Assembly: GCA_905221605.1 (NCBI GenBank)
Contig: CAJNDS010002075.1
Location: forward strand, 48,332 to 112,331
Reading direction: 5' to 3'
DNA length: 64,000 nucleotides
Source: Symbiodinium natans
Taxonomy: Eukaryota; Sar; Dinophyceae; Suessiales; Symbiodiniaceae
This document shows positions 32,901-44,196 of this stretch, piece after piece. Below the pieces are notes generated by a model. The model was not told the origin of the DNA. It saw nothing but the letters and a program-made list of their open reading frames with translations, and did not search any database. The translations under genes and the position numbers were made by a program. Numbering within the stretch: the stretch's first letter is position 1; each line of letters starts with the position of its first letter.

Positions 32901-33085
32901 CCAATGTCCTTTGTGGGGCGCTACACTCCGCTACACTTGGTGACCCGGTCGTTGCAAGGCTGCGTTTGGAGGAGGCTCGTGCACGAGCGGAGAAGATCAG
33001 GCGCTCGCGCCCGCGCTTCTTCTCTTGTATCTTCCTGTTGTGCACCATAGTTGCCAACAGTTCAACAGAGTCCGCGGCGCAGTAA
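29918..33085 (+). CDS. Unrecognised protein with C-terminal membrane segment
   Basis: I do not recognise the family. Predicted exons: 29918-29980 (MEVAEVTKSGTEE...), 30063-30113 (VRFSLEDAYELIPEGAR), 30310-30465 (a long helical stretch around QRLAQAAQALYELPEA, then an Asp/Glu/Thr-rich tail), 30970-31052 (ELQPTPQRTAFPV), 31235 to about 31460 (KKVHPLLQRFAEEEPVL, then a C-x2-C...C cluster CSACSKKTKDRKHCKF), an unresolved part at about 31470-31800, 31931-32012 (WQEGAQRRGLRLWNKMKPPG) and 32856-33085 (charged helix LRLEEARARAEKIRRSRP, hydrophobic FFSCIFLLCTIVA, stop TAA). Donors are GC, GC, GA, GT and, before the last exon, GC; these junctions are phase-consistent. The C-terminal basic-then-hydrophobic pattern suggests a membrane-anchored tail. 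Start ATG at 29918 is the first in frame. Confidence 0.55.
31822..31915. repeat. Telomere-like CCCTAAA array, intronic
   Basis: About 13 units with CCCGAAA and CCCCAAA variants, ending about 15 bases before the acceptor of the exon at 31931. Confidence 0.9.
32064..32115. repeat. Telomere-like TTTAGGG tract, intronic
   Basis: TTTAGGG units with GCTAGGG variants, inside the last intron of the 29.9-33.1 kb gene and opposite in orientation to the array at 31822. Confidence 0.85.
32741..32792. mobile_element. Partial family 1 element
   Basis: Right-hand half only: GGAACCCCCAAAAAGCGTACC to CCCTTATTTTCGGAACCCCC, about 60 bases before the last exon of the 29.9-33.1 kb gene. Confidence 0.5.
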
Positions 33086-33281
33086 GGCCCTAAAAATCGG
33101 CAAAGCTTGGCAGGCGAAGTAAGCTGAAGCTGGCAGCTTCCGAGAAGCAGCGTCGGCGGGCGTGAGGGCTTTGTCAGCCTTCTTTCCCACGTGGGCTTCG
33201 AGTGGGCCCTGTAGGAATGCCAGCAGCAGCCAGGTCACAGCCCACTGCCCAAGCCGGCGAGAACTACAGCATCCACTGTAT

Positions 33282-33500
33282 CTACAGCAACTTGCAGTAG
33301 CCACCAGTACAAACAACAACTCTGACATCTCGAGGAGTGTTGCCAACATGGATCCGAGGGAAGCCAGAGACCTCGAGCCGCGAGCCAAAAGGCCACTTGC
33401 GGGTATCATCGGGCTTTTCCTTCACGGGCTTGTCTGGAACTCCAAACGTGTCGGTGGCAGACGGATCACTGGCAGTGCGGATCATTGCCAGTGCGAGTAC
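33282..33500 (-). CDS. Possible minus-strand exon, doubtful
   Basis: The minus strand is open with a protein-like reading that includes KWPFGSRLEVSGFPRIHVG and ends VVVCTGGYCK. The last motif resembles the first cysteine pair of thioredoxin-like [2Fe-2S] ferredoxins (VCTGxxC), but the second cysteine pair was not found. The plus strand of the same DNA is also open and protein-like (about 33337-33534), so the coding strand is undecided. Confidence 0.2.
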   Translation of the reverse strand, partial: VLALAMIRTASDPSATDTFGVPDKPVKEKPDDTRKWPFGSRLEVSGFPRIHVGNTPRDVRVVVCTGGYCKLL

Positions 33501-33554
33501 ACAAGACAAGAACTATACAGGCATGTGGCAGTGAGTTTTTTTTCCGGGCTTGTA

Positions 33555-34150
33555 ACAGGCACCGGGGGGTCCCTCCGCGACAAAGGTTTGTAACAGACGT
33601 GCCGTGTCCGCGACAACCCCCCCCCCGCGACAAGGCTACAACCCCCCCCCCCCCGACAAGACAGCAACAAAGGTAACCACAACCCCCCCCGCGACAAGGC
33701 TACAACCCCCCCCCCCCCGACAAGACAGCAATACCATTGAATTTTCTCATTGCCAATCTCGATGCGACCTTGATGCGTGTCTGCAGCAACTTTCACTCTC
33801 AGTCCGCGACAAGGCCTGCGACAGGGCGCGACATACCCGCGACAACCCGCGCGACTGCTCGAGCCAGCAGGTGCCCATCCGTAGGACAACCTTGAACGAG
33901 AAGCCCAGGGTTTATATTTACAGGGTTCAGGGTTTAAGGCTCTCCAGTAAAATCCCTGCGGTCCCTAAATTCTTCATCCGAAACCCCAACCCTAAACCTA
34001 AACCCTTTACCCTAAACCCTTACAAAACCCAACTAAGAAAATTGGGTACAAAGTAGCGGCGCGACAAAGGTATGAAACAACCTGCCCGCGACAAGGCTTG
34101 TAGCAGAGGGCGGGGGGGACCCCCCGCGACAACCCGAATTTTGACCCACT
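33555..34150. repeat. GCGACAAGGCT / C-run repeat cluster
   Basis: Repeated CCGCGACAAGGCTACAACCC and CCCCCGACAAGACAGCAA blocks separated by 8-12 C, with scattered GCGACAA words to 34150. A telomere-like patch (33985-34035) lies inside. Confidence 0.8.
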
Positions 34151-35899
34151 GCCATGTGATTGATGTTGGAAGCATGCAAGGGGCCTGTCGATGGAGACAG
34201 GAATAGAGTGAAGCCGGAGCTGACAATAATCAAGTTAATCTCACAAGTGTTTGACCTGCCACTGTGCAGATCAAATGTCTGGCGGTAGAGCTTTCTGCAG
34301 CCCACTGTTTCGAAAAGCGAAGGAAACTATTTGGGGACTGCCGACTCGTGCAGGATGCCTGGATTCTGTATGTTACGGATGCCCACGGCCTTGCGCCTGA
34401 CGCATGCATGGCGGATCATGGCTCTCCGTCCACAACACACAACAACAGAAACAACCGCACCAGCAACAAAGTGCTGCCGCTTCAATGTCCTTGATGCACA
34501 CAGCAATGTGCGCCGGATGCAGACGAATCCTTCGTATCCATAAGTACAATGCAACTACAATGCATTGTTGCATCGACCGGCGGAAGCTGAACGAGTAACC
34601 CGAAAGCGTTGAATCTGAAGGATGCGCAATACTCGACTGCCCGGTGCTCGAACATTTCTTTCCGTGTGTGGCTTGGGTGATCTTTTTCTGGGGATCCATT
34701 GACATGTTTTAACACACATGATGCAGTTCAGCACGCTTTGGCTTCCTTGCACCATGTCTGCATCTGCATGCCAGCATTGCATCCTTCGCGGATTGGCTCG
34801 GAGCTTCTTTATGGGCTGGAGTCTGCGGGAAGCTGCGTGGAGGACGGCGTTGTTTCCTGATGCTTTGCCAGTTTCAAGACGTCGCTGTGCCTGCGCTTGT
34901 GTAGCCAGTCCTATGCCTGGCTAGTCATTCGGGATGAGGTGGCATCGTCACCGACTCTGCACCACACCCCTGCGAGGCGACTGATAAAGTCCCAACATGG
35001 AGTTTCCAACGCTTCAGGTACTTGTATCCCCACCCTTAAATATGGGAGACTCCACGCCACATCCTAGGTCCCCCCCCCCTTTCCAAAAGGGATCCCTGAT
35101 TTCGGAGACCCCAAATAGGCATGTCCAGTGCGTCGCAGCAGCTACAGGCCCTCATCGACGTTTTATTCCTTCCGAAGCTTGTGCCTGAGCTCATGATGCA
35201 ACGCACGCTCATCGAAAGACGAAGAGCTGAACACACAACCCTCGACCATTCCAGCCCCTTTAAACCCCTAGAACCATGAGAGCACACCAGAAAGCTCAGA
35301 GCGCGTGCTCTTCCGCCGTGGCCTTTCTGAAACACTGAGGTCTCTGAAGCCGGCATTTCCAGTAGCGAACTTTGGCAGCGATGGTGCGCGGAGCAGATGT
35401 TTTGTCTCACGCTTCTTGGATGTCGCTACATTGTGCATTCGCTTGTGCATTCAGAACGGCTCTACTTTTTAACCGAACGAATGGGCAGCATGGGCACCAA
35501 AATCCTTCTTCTGCCCTGAGGTTCGATATCATGTTCGGAGAGTGCTTGATCTTTGTCCGAAAACCGTTGAGCTCGAACTTGACTATTCAAGGGATGTGTT
35601 CCCCTTGCTATATTTTGCAAGAAGGAGCTACTGCAACATTCGCTCTAGTGCGGTTTTTGGCGACTGCTGTAGTCACTAGAATGACCGGCCCGCAACCCTG
35701 TGTCCTCCCGAGGTCCAGATGTTTCGAAACCATGGGGTGGATGTGATTAGAAATGCAATCATAGCTGTCGTTCACAGATGTCTTCATGCATGTGTGTGTG
35801 TGTGTGTGTGTGTGTTTGTGCGCGCGCGCGTGTTTGTGTCTGTGTGTCCGTGTGTGCGTGTGTGAGTGCGTGAGTGCGTGTGTGCGTGTGTGCGTGCGC

Positions 35900-35938
<39 letters not shown>

Positions 35939-37180
35939 TGGGTGCGTGGGTGCGTGGGTGCGTGTGTGCGTGTGTGCGTGTGTGCGTGTGTGCGTGTGTG
36001 CGTGTGTGCGTGTGCGCGCGCGCGTGTGTGTGCGCGTGTGCGCATGTGCGTGTGCGTTTGCCTGTGCGTGCTGGCGTGTTGGCGCATGCATGGTCGAAAC
36101 CCACGCTTCGCGACATTCGCACCTGCAAGCTGTGGCAGGTCCCTGTCGGGAGCTTCCTGACCACCTTCATGTCTTTGCTTGCGGCTGCTCCATTGGTCTG
36201 CCTCTTAGTTCATCTGATGAGCTGCCCTCCATCCGATGGTGCGCAACACAAGCCACGACAAAGCATGCACAAGCATGCACAGTCAGTACTAATCAGTACT
36301 ATCAGTACTATCAGTACATTCATGCACATGTGACGTCCGAAGGCGGAGGAGTTTTGTCTTCTTTGCTTCTTCTGCCTCGGCTTTGCATTGTGCCGGACAG
36401 TGGCAGGGGGCAAAGATTGGCACAGCTGCAACCAGCAAGACTTGGCGGATGGTCAATGTGTTGCAGTTGCTGGTCCTAGTTGCTGGTCCTGAGGTCATGA
36501 AGCAGTTGTTGCGCGCACGCAGGCGTCGTGCTTCGCGCCATTCGCAGTCGCACATGTGCGCACTTTGGTACCAACTCGAGGCAGTGCGTAGCCTCGGACT
36601 CGCCGCAGAGCAAGTTGGCTCAGCCCACGCTGGAAGAGGCCCCCGATATCCCCCGATGCTGCCACATCAAGCCTCACCCAGATATTAAGTCAAAGTACAG
36701 GGTCTCTTTCATGTTCCAAAAAGTACAGCCTGTGCATGTGCTTTCAAAAGCAGGATGATCTGGGAGTGCCGGAACACCCGTCAGGCTTAGAGTTTAGGCT
36801 TAAAGGTTGGAGGATGTGGCAGCGAAGTGGATCTTTTTGGAACGAGGTCGCTCACCAGCAGTCGCTACAGTACTGTAGCCCTTTTCAGAACACGATATTG
36901 GGATTGCCAGGGCTCCAGGAATGTAAGCAGAGACTGGCGCGGACATGTTTGCCAGGCATGCCGTGCACTCCCATGCAATCCAACTTTTGCAGTGGGCTAT
37001 ACGCATGCTATACTATGTTCACACTAATCTCGCAACACTTTGGAGCATCATCATGCTTCCCCTCGTTAAAACAAAGCCCGCTTGCATTGCCTTAGCCTTG
37101 CACAAGTTGATTTCGGGGGGTTGCCGGGCCATGGGAGTGGAGTTGGGCTTTTGAGAAACTGCAACGAAACTTGCAACGTG
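34150..37180. other. No resolved gene; weak exon candidates
   Basis: Candidate + strand exons with protein-like readings: about 34268-34350 (IKCLAVELSAAHCFEKRR), about 35121-35277 (QQLQALIDVLFLPKLVPELM), about 36129-36240 (hydrophobic [20 protein letters not shown]) and about 36560-36758 (LAQPTLEEAPDIPRCCHIK, then a stop). They could not be joined in phase. A family-1 remnant lies at 35036-35118. Confidence 0.3.
35785..36075. repeat. GTGCGTGC/GTGT simple repeat
   Basis: About 290 bases of alternating purine-pyrimidine GT, GC and GTGC units. The Cys/Val and His/Thr open frames crossing it are artefacts. Confidence 0.95.
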
Positions 37181-37209
37181 TCTGGTTAGAACAGCATGCT
37201 GCCCGTGGC

Positions 37210-38275
37210 TTTCAGATTCACAGGTGGATGTGGTGATGGGCTCGAATACGTTCGAGGCCGGATGTTGCTGGAAAACCTCTTGTTGCTCGGGCTACTGGGA
37301 ACCAGCTTAGCTTTGTCCGTGGCGAGGAGAACTCGCCCCCCTTGGATGAAGATCCCCAGGCATGCCATGCCCAGGACTTGGAGAAGGCGAGCAGGGTGAA
37401 TCGATAAACTAGAGGTCGCCATTGCAAATTCACAGGTGGATGAGGGGCTGGACGCGAATACGTTCGAGGCCGGATGTTGCTGTTGATGCTGTTGGGATTC
37501 GAGATTGACGTTCCTGTGTCCTGCGTCTTGTTTGGGGTTAGTTTTGTCCGTAGTGAGTACTTAACTTGAAATTTAAAAACCTGGCCTGGCGACAAGCCTT
37601 TTGGCAAGGGCGTCATGCTCTGGATCCAGTGCTACCCCCCCCCCCCCCCCACAGTCAGTCCTTGCCCGAAGGGACTTTGCATGGGCCCTGGCGAGGAGAA
37701 CTGCCCCCCCTTGGATGAAGATCTCCAGGCATGCCACGCCCAGGACAAGGAGAAGGCGAGCAGGGTGAATCGATAAACTAAAGGTCATCATCATCTGCTC
37801 GAGCTGTCGAAAGGTTTGCCGATCCATCGGGTAGGCGTGGCCATTGCAAATTCGCAGGTGGATGAGGGGCTGGAAGCGAACACGTTCGAGGCCAGATGTT
37901 GCTGTTGACGCAAGGAACTTCGTTCGTGCGTCCTGCATCTTGTTGGGGTTACTTTTGTCCGTAGTGAGTACTTACCTTGAAATTCAGCCTGGCGACAAGC
38001 CTTTTGGCAAGGGCGTCATGCCCCACAGAACACGATGCACGATGGATTCGCACGCCCCCCCCCCCCCCCACAGTCAGTCATGCTCGAAGGGACTCTGCAT
38101 GTGCCCTGGCGAGGAGAACCCGCCTCCCTTGGATGAAGATCTCCAGGCATGCCATGCCCGGGACCTGGAGAAGGCGAGCAGGGTGAATCGATAAACTGAA
38201 GGTCACCACCAGCCAATCAAGCTGTCGAAAGTCTTTATCCATTCGTAATTTGGACACTCACTGTTGGCGACTCTT
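37210..38275. repeat. Threefold local tandem duplication
   Basis: Blocks starting TTC[AG]CAGGTGGATG at about 37214, 37430 and 37851 (a weaker fourth at 38500) each carry ACGTTCGAGGCC[GA]GATGTTGC. The blocks include the downstream part GGATGAAGAT[CT][CT]CCAGGCATG...GGTGAATCGATAAACT three times (to about 37410, 37780 and 38200). On the minus strand the shared part reads SIHPARLL...ACL(G/E)IFIQG in all copies, so a duplicated exon is possible. Confidence 0.75.
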
Positions 38276-38810
38276 GCTTCCGGCCTTCACTTGATAAACT
38301 TAAACCCTAAACCATAAACCCTAAACCCTAAAACCTAAACCCTAAACCCTAAAACCTAAACCCGAGTCCCCATGCGTCCCAGAAAGCTTTAACGCTTGGA
38401 GTGCGGATCAGTGCGGCGTCTGCTGGGTGCTTTGCTACATCGGAATCGCTACATCAACCTGCATGTCAGGGTTTAACGTCATGCCACAGATGCTCGTGCA
38501 CAGGTGGATGCGCGGCCGGAGGCGAGTACATCTGAGGCTCATTGATGGTATTTGCAGCGATGTCGCTGTTGGTCCATTACTCGTAGTAGTGACGAGCACA
38601 ACTAGCAGTGCTAATTGCGACTGGTAGCAATAACAACAACACGTAGCAACTGCATAGTTCAAGAATAGGCACGGAAAAGTACAGCTTGTATGCAACTTTG
38701 CTGGGACAACTTCCGGTTCTCTTGCAGGTTGAGGCTGCCAAGGTCGCGGTGAGGTCCGCGCCTCAGCAGTTGCAGCAGATCAGGCCTTCTGAAAGGGAGG
38801 ACGGTGTAGC

Positions 38811-38914
38811 TTAGGATGTTCCCCCTTATAATAACAGTCCTTATTAGGGATTGTAGTACCCCCTATTAAACCCTATTTTATTCCCTATTGAGGACTGTTA
38901 GTATAAGGGGGAGC
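38811..38914. mobile_element. Family 2 (hAT-like) small element
   Basis: TTAGGATGTTCCCCCTTATA start, AACAGTCCTTATTAGGG core, and GAGGACTGTTAGTATAAGGG near the right end; the terminal bases on the right have diverged. Confidence 0.65.
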
Positions 38915-39134
38915 AAGCACCCGCAGATGCTCCATTGTGTTGGCGAAGCTGTCGGTGGATTCAATGCATTGAAATTCCAAAAGCTGAGCCACATAGCTAC
39001 TCGGATTTTTTTTATGAGCCTCAATCTTGCATTGCCAAGAAAATGGGAAGCAGCGCCTAGACTGGGAGGTTGTTTTGACGAATACCCTCACATTTCTGAG
39101 GGCGTTTCCACAACAAAATAGAACCCTGACAATT

Positions 39135-39230
39135 ACAAACCCGAGCCCCCTGCCCCTGCCCCTGCCCCTGCCCCCGCCCCACCCCCACACCCCAGCCCAC
39201 CCCCCCCCCCCCCCCCCCCCCCCCCCCGAG
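39135..39230. repeat. CCCCTG minisatellite and poly-C
   Basis: CCCCTGCCCCTGCCCCTG then CCACCCCC units and about 30 C, immediately left of the 314/319-bp satellite. Confidence 0.9.
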
Positions 39231-39288
39231 GATGTGATGAGCAAACATGTCATCAGAAAAGGCACTCGCGGCTTCACATACCCGGTTT

Positions 39289-42200
39289 CTTTGTTTCGGT
39301 GCCACCTCGCAAACCTCGGCCAGCCTCAGGCCAAGCGCTGCGCAGGTATCGGAGCGTCGTCTTGTGGTTAGGTTTGTGTCGCGGTCCGCTCGCTCAGCCA
39401 CACGAAGATGGGCGCCCTCGAACTGGTTCTCTGACTTAGATGCAGAGTGGCCTTTTGCACGGGCGCCACAGAGAGCGGGTGGTTCCCGGCGCGATTGCGT
39501 CTGCTCAAGTGGCCCAAGATTCGCTTTCGAATCCACCACCATGCGTGTTCTTTCCGGCGACGACATGGGATCCGAACAGAAACTTTGATATCTCACACAG
39601 CCGCTTTGTTGGTTCTGGTGCCGCCACGCAAACCTCGGCTCAGGCCAAGCGCTGCGCAGGTATCGGAGCGTCGTCTTGTGGTCAGGTTTGTGTCGCGGTC
39701 CGCTCGCTCAGCCACACGAAGATGGGCGCCCTCGAACTGGTTCTCTGACTTAGATGCAGAGTGGCCTTTTGCACGGGCGCCACAGAGAGCGGGTGGTTCC
39801 CGGCGCGATTGCGTCTGCTCAAGTGGCCCAAGATTCGCTTTCGAATCCACCACCATGCGTGTTCTTTCCGGCGACGACATGGGATCCGAACAGAAATTTT
39901 GATATCTCACACAGCCGCTTTGTTGGTTCTGGTGCCGCCACGCAAACCTCGGCTCAGGCCAAGCGCTGCGCAGGTATCGGAGCGTCGTCTTGTGGTCAGG
40001 TTTGTGTCGCGGTCCGCTCGCTCAGCCACACGAAGATGGGCGCCCTCGAACTGGTTCTCTGACTTAGATGCAGAGTGGCCTTTTGCACGGGCGCCACAGA
40101 GAGCGGGTGGTTCCCGGCGCGATTGCGTCTGCTCAAGTGGCCCAAGATTCGCTTTCGAATCCACCACCATGCGTGTTCTTTCCGGCGACGACATGGGATC
40201 CGAACAGAAATTTTGATATCTCACACAGCCGCTTTGTTGGTTCTGGTGCCGCCACGCAAACCTCGGCTCAGGCCAAGCGCTGCGCAGGTATCGGAGCGTC
40301 GTCTTGTGGTCAGGTTTGTGTCGCGGTCCGCTCGCTCAGCCACACGAAGATGGGCGCCCTCGAACTGGTTCTCTGACTTAGATGCAGAGTGGCCTTTTGC
40401 ACGGGCGCCACAGAGAGCGGGTGGTTCCCGGCGCGATTGCGTCTGCTCAAGTGGCCCAAGATTCGCTTTCGAATCCACCACCATGCGTGTTCTTTCCGGC
40501 GACGACATGGGATCCGAACAGAAATCTTGACATCTCACATAGCCGCTTTGTTGGTTCTGGTGCCGCCACGCAAACCTCAGCAAGCCTCAGGCCAAGCGCT
40601 GCGCAGGTATCGGAGAGTCGTCTTGTGGTCAGGTTTGTGTCGCGGTCCGCTCGCTCAGCCACACGAAGATGGGCGCCCTCGAACTGGTTCTCTGACTTAG
40701 ATGCAGAGTGGCCTTTTGCACGGGCGCCACAGAGAGCGGGTGGTTCCCGGCGCGATTGCGTCTGCTCAAGTGGCCCAAGATTCGCTTTCGAATCCACCAC
40801 CATGCGTGTTCTTTCCGGCGACGACATGGGATCCGAACAGAAATCTTGACATCTCACATAGCCGCTTTGTTGGTTCTGGTGCCGCCACGCAAACCTCAGC
40901 AAGCCTCAGGCCAAGCGCTGCGCAGGTATCGGAGAGTCGTCTTGTGGTCAGGTTTGTGTCGCGGTCCGCTCGCTCAGCCACACGAAGATGGGCGCCCTCG
41001 AACTGGTTCTCTGACTTAGATGCAGAGTGGCCTTTTGCACGGGCGCCACAGAGAGCGGGTGGTTCCCGGCGCGATTGCGTCTGCTCAAGTGGCCCAAGAT
41101 TCGCTTTCGAATCCACCACCATGCGTGTTCTTTCCGGCGACGACATGGGATCCGAACAGAAATCTTGACATCTCACATAGCCGCTTTGTTGGTTCTGGTG
41201 CCGCCACGCAAACCTCAGCAAGCCTCAGGCCAAGCGCTGCGCAGGTATCGGAGAGTCGTCTTGTGGTCAGGTTTGTGTCGCGGTCCGCTCGCTCAGCCAC
41301 ACGAAGATGGGCGCCCTCGAACTGGTTCTCTGACTTAGATGCAGAGTGGCCTTTTGCACGGGCGCCACAGAGAGCGGGTGGTTCCCGGCGCGATTGCGTC
41401 TGCTCAAGTGGCCCAAGATTCGCTTTCGAATCCACCACCATGCGTGTTCTTTCCGGCGACGACATGGGATCCGAACAGAAATCTTGACATCTCACATAGC
41501 CGCTTTGTTGGTTCTGGTGCCGCCACGCAAACCTCAGCAAGCCTCAGGCCAAGCGCTGCGCAGGTATCGGAGAGTCGTCTTGTGGTCAGGTTTGTGTCGC
41601 GGTCCGCTCGCTCAGCCACACGAAGATGGGCGCCCTCGAACTGGTTCTCTGACTTAGATGCAGAGTGGCCTTTTGCACGGGCGCCACAGAGAGCGGGTGG
41701 TTCCCGGCGCGATTGCGTCTGCTCAAGTGGCCCAAGATTCGCTTTCGAATCCACCACCATGCGTGTTCTTTCCGGCGACGACATGGGATCCGAACAGAAA
41801 TCTTGACATCTCACATAGCCGCTTTGTTGGTTCTGGTGCCGCCACGCAAACCTCAGCAAGCCTCAGGCCAAGCGCTGCGCAGGTATCGGAGAGTCGTCTT
41901 GTGGTCAGGTTTGTGTCGCGGTCCGCTCGCTCAGCCACACGAAGATGGGCGCCCTCGAACTGGTTCTCTGACTTAGATGCAGAGTGGCCTTTTGCACGGG
42001 CGCCACAGAGAGCGGGTGGTTCCCGGCGCGATTGCGTCTGCTCAAGTGGCCCAAGATTCGCTTTCGAATCCACCACCATGCGTGTTCTTTCCGGCGACGA
42101 CATGGGATCCGAACAGAAATCTTGACATCTCACATAGCCGCTTTGTTGGTTCTGGTGCCGCCACGCAAACCTCAGCAAGCCTCAGGCCAAGCGCTGCGCA

Positions 42201-43031
42201 GGTATCGGAGAGTCGTCTTGTGGTCAGGTTTGTGTCGCGGTCCGCTCGCTCAGCCACACGAAGATGGGCGCCCTCGAACTGGTTCTCTGACTTAGATGCA
42301 GAGTGGCCTTTTGCACGGGCGCCACAGAGAGCAGGTGGTTCCCGGCGCGATTGCGTCTGCTCAAGTGGCCCAAGATTCGCTTTCGAATCCACCACCATGC
42401 GTGTTCTTTCCGGCGACGACATGGGATCCGAACAGAAATCTTGACATCTCACATAGCCGCTTTGTTGGTTCTGGTGCCGCCACGCAAACCTCAGCAAGCC
42501 TCAGGCCAAGCGCTGCGCAGGTATCGGAGAGTCGTCTTGTGGTCAGGTTTGTGTCGCGGTCCGCTCGCTCAGCCACACGAAGATGGGCGCCCTCGAACTG
42601 GTTCTCTGACTTAGATGCAGAGTGGCCTTTTGCACGGGCGCCACAGAGAGCGGGTGGTTCCCGGCGCGATTGCGTCTGCTCAAGTGGCCCAAGATTCGCT
42701 TTCGAATCCACCACCATGCGTGTTCTTTCCGGCGACGACATGGGATCCGAACAGAAATCTTGACATCTCACATAGCCGCTTTGTTGGTTCTGGTGCCGCC
42801 ACGCAAACCTCAGCAAGCCTCAGGCCAAGCGCTGCGCAGGTATCCGAACGTCGTCTTGTGGTCAGGTTTGTGTCGCGGTCCGCTCGCTCAGCCACACGAA
42901 GATGGGCGCCCTCGAACTGGTTCTCTGACTTAGATGCAGAGTGGCCTTTTGCACGGGCGCCACAGAGAGCGGGTGGTTCCCGGCGCGATTGCGTCTGCCC
43001 AAGTGGCCCAAGATTCGCTTTCGAATCCACC
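39289..43031. repeat. Tandem satellite, 314/319-bp unit, about 12 copies
   Basis: Near-identical units. Spacing is 314 bases for the first three full units (starts 39440, 39754, 40068 of the same word) and 319 bases for the remaining seven or so (40382 to 42615). The 5-base difference is CCTCGGCTCAGG against CCTCAGCAAGCCTCAGG. The first and last copies are diverged at the array edges. Within the array almost no substitutions are seen (one A for G near 42333). Several frames on both strands stay open across unit borders, but unit lengths are not multiples of three, so the frames rotate and are unlikely to be coding. Confidence 0.97.
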
Positions 43032-43039
43032 ATCATACT

Positions 43040-44150
43040 GTATGTAACATGTAGAATCCCGGCAGCCTCTGCACATTTTGCCGTTGATCAAAGGTTCCTC
43101 GGAGCAGCTCGTTTCGTATGTTTCGCATCTTCGAACTCAACAAGATGCGATGCTTCCCTGCTTGGCTGGGTGCTGCGGTGATCTGCAGTGAATGAATGTT
43201 CACATTGTCTCCACTACAGTATTTGTTGACATTGAACCTGAATGGCGACTCCCGCACCCAACTTTGCAAACCTTAAGCCCCCGTGCCAAACTGATGGCGG
43301 AAGGAAGCTGACGTGACGGCTGCTGAGCTGTTTTTGTGCACCGGTATGGCCTTCGATCGCTTTGGGGCATACCTAAACAGCAAGAGGCAGCGGAAGCAAC
43401 AGAGCCAACTCGCTCGTCTTCATTGTTTTCACCTGGATTTGCAGCTAAACCCTAAACCTGAATACCTCAAAACGGCGATGGTGAACAATAGCAGGCACGA
43501 TCGAGGGAGTTTCTCCCACTTAGCAGCATCAAGCCCAGCAGAGCCACAAGAACCCCTATTCCGTGTATTGCTACTGTTGAGATGATTACTTTGACTTTCG
43601 TATTTGTCTTCCTGCCCTCCTCTGCCTCTCAGATCCTCCATGTCAGAGCCCGCCTTGCTCACAAGCAAGGACCGGGACCAAACTCTCAGTTCAGGGTGCC
43701 CTAGATATGGGGGTGTTCGGAATTGGGGGACGGTACCTTTTTGGGGGGCTTAGGAGAATTATGAGGGCATCCTGCTACTTGGGGGGTCTATCTTCGTAAA
43801 CTCCCAGAGAAAGGCCCCTATGGATCCTATGGCAATAGGCACCACCCCCCAAAAAGGGCCCTAACTTAGGGACGACCCTAAACGCCAAAGCCTAAACCCC
43901 AAGCCCCAAACCCCAAACCCTACTGTGCTCTTTGCAGAGGACACGCGCCACCAATACCCAGAACCAGTGGCCCAAGCCTGAGCTGAGCTGCCCCGTCTTG
44001 CGAGCTTGGGGTGCCTGCAGGTTTGGGGTTTAGAGTTAGGGTTCAGGGTTCAGGGTTCAGGGTTTAGGGTTTAGGGTTCAGCATTTCAAGTCCAAGCATT
44101 CACTAGTCAAGCATTCACTAGTCAAGAAATTACCCAAGAAAAACACCCAC
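43040..44150. other. No resolvable gene
   Basis: Contains an unassigned open stretch (43313-43585), the family-1 element at 43708 and telomere-like tracts (43865-43920, 44022-44080). Confidence 0.4.
43708..43806. mobile_element. Small inverted-repeat element, family 1
   Basis: GGGGGTGTTCGGAATTGGGGG to TCTTCGTAAACTCCCAG, with the GGCATCCTGCTACTTGGGG core. Confidence 0.6.
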
Positions 44151-44196
44151 CCGCCTATAGAATCCCACAACATTAAGAAAATGTTTCACTTGTGGA

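Noticed and set aside
39440-42763. Repeated 151-188 codon open frames in the satellite
   Set aside because: The unit is 314 or 319 bases, not a multiple of three, and frames are open on both strands. Identical peptides reflect DNA identity, not protein selection.
39440-43030. Possible tRNA in each satellite unit (TTCGAATCCACCACCA-like end)
   Set aside because: The stretch is a short palindrome, and no cloverleaf with a D-arm, anticodon arm and 7-bp acceptor stem could be drawn.
39240-43031. Spliced-leader or 5S rRNA tandem cluster
   Set aside because: The unit does not contain the TTTTGGCTCAAG leader end or a recognisable 5S rRNA sequence on either strand.
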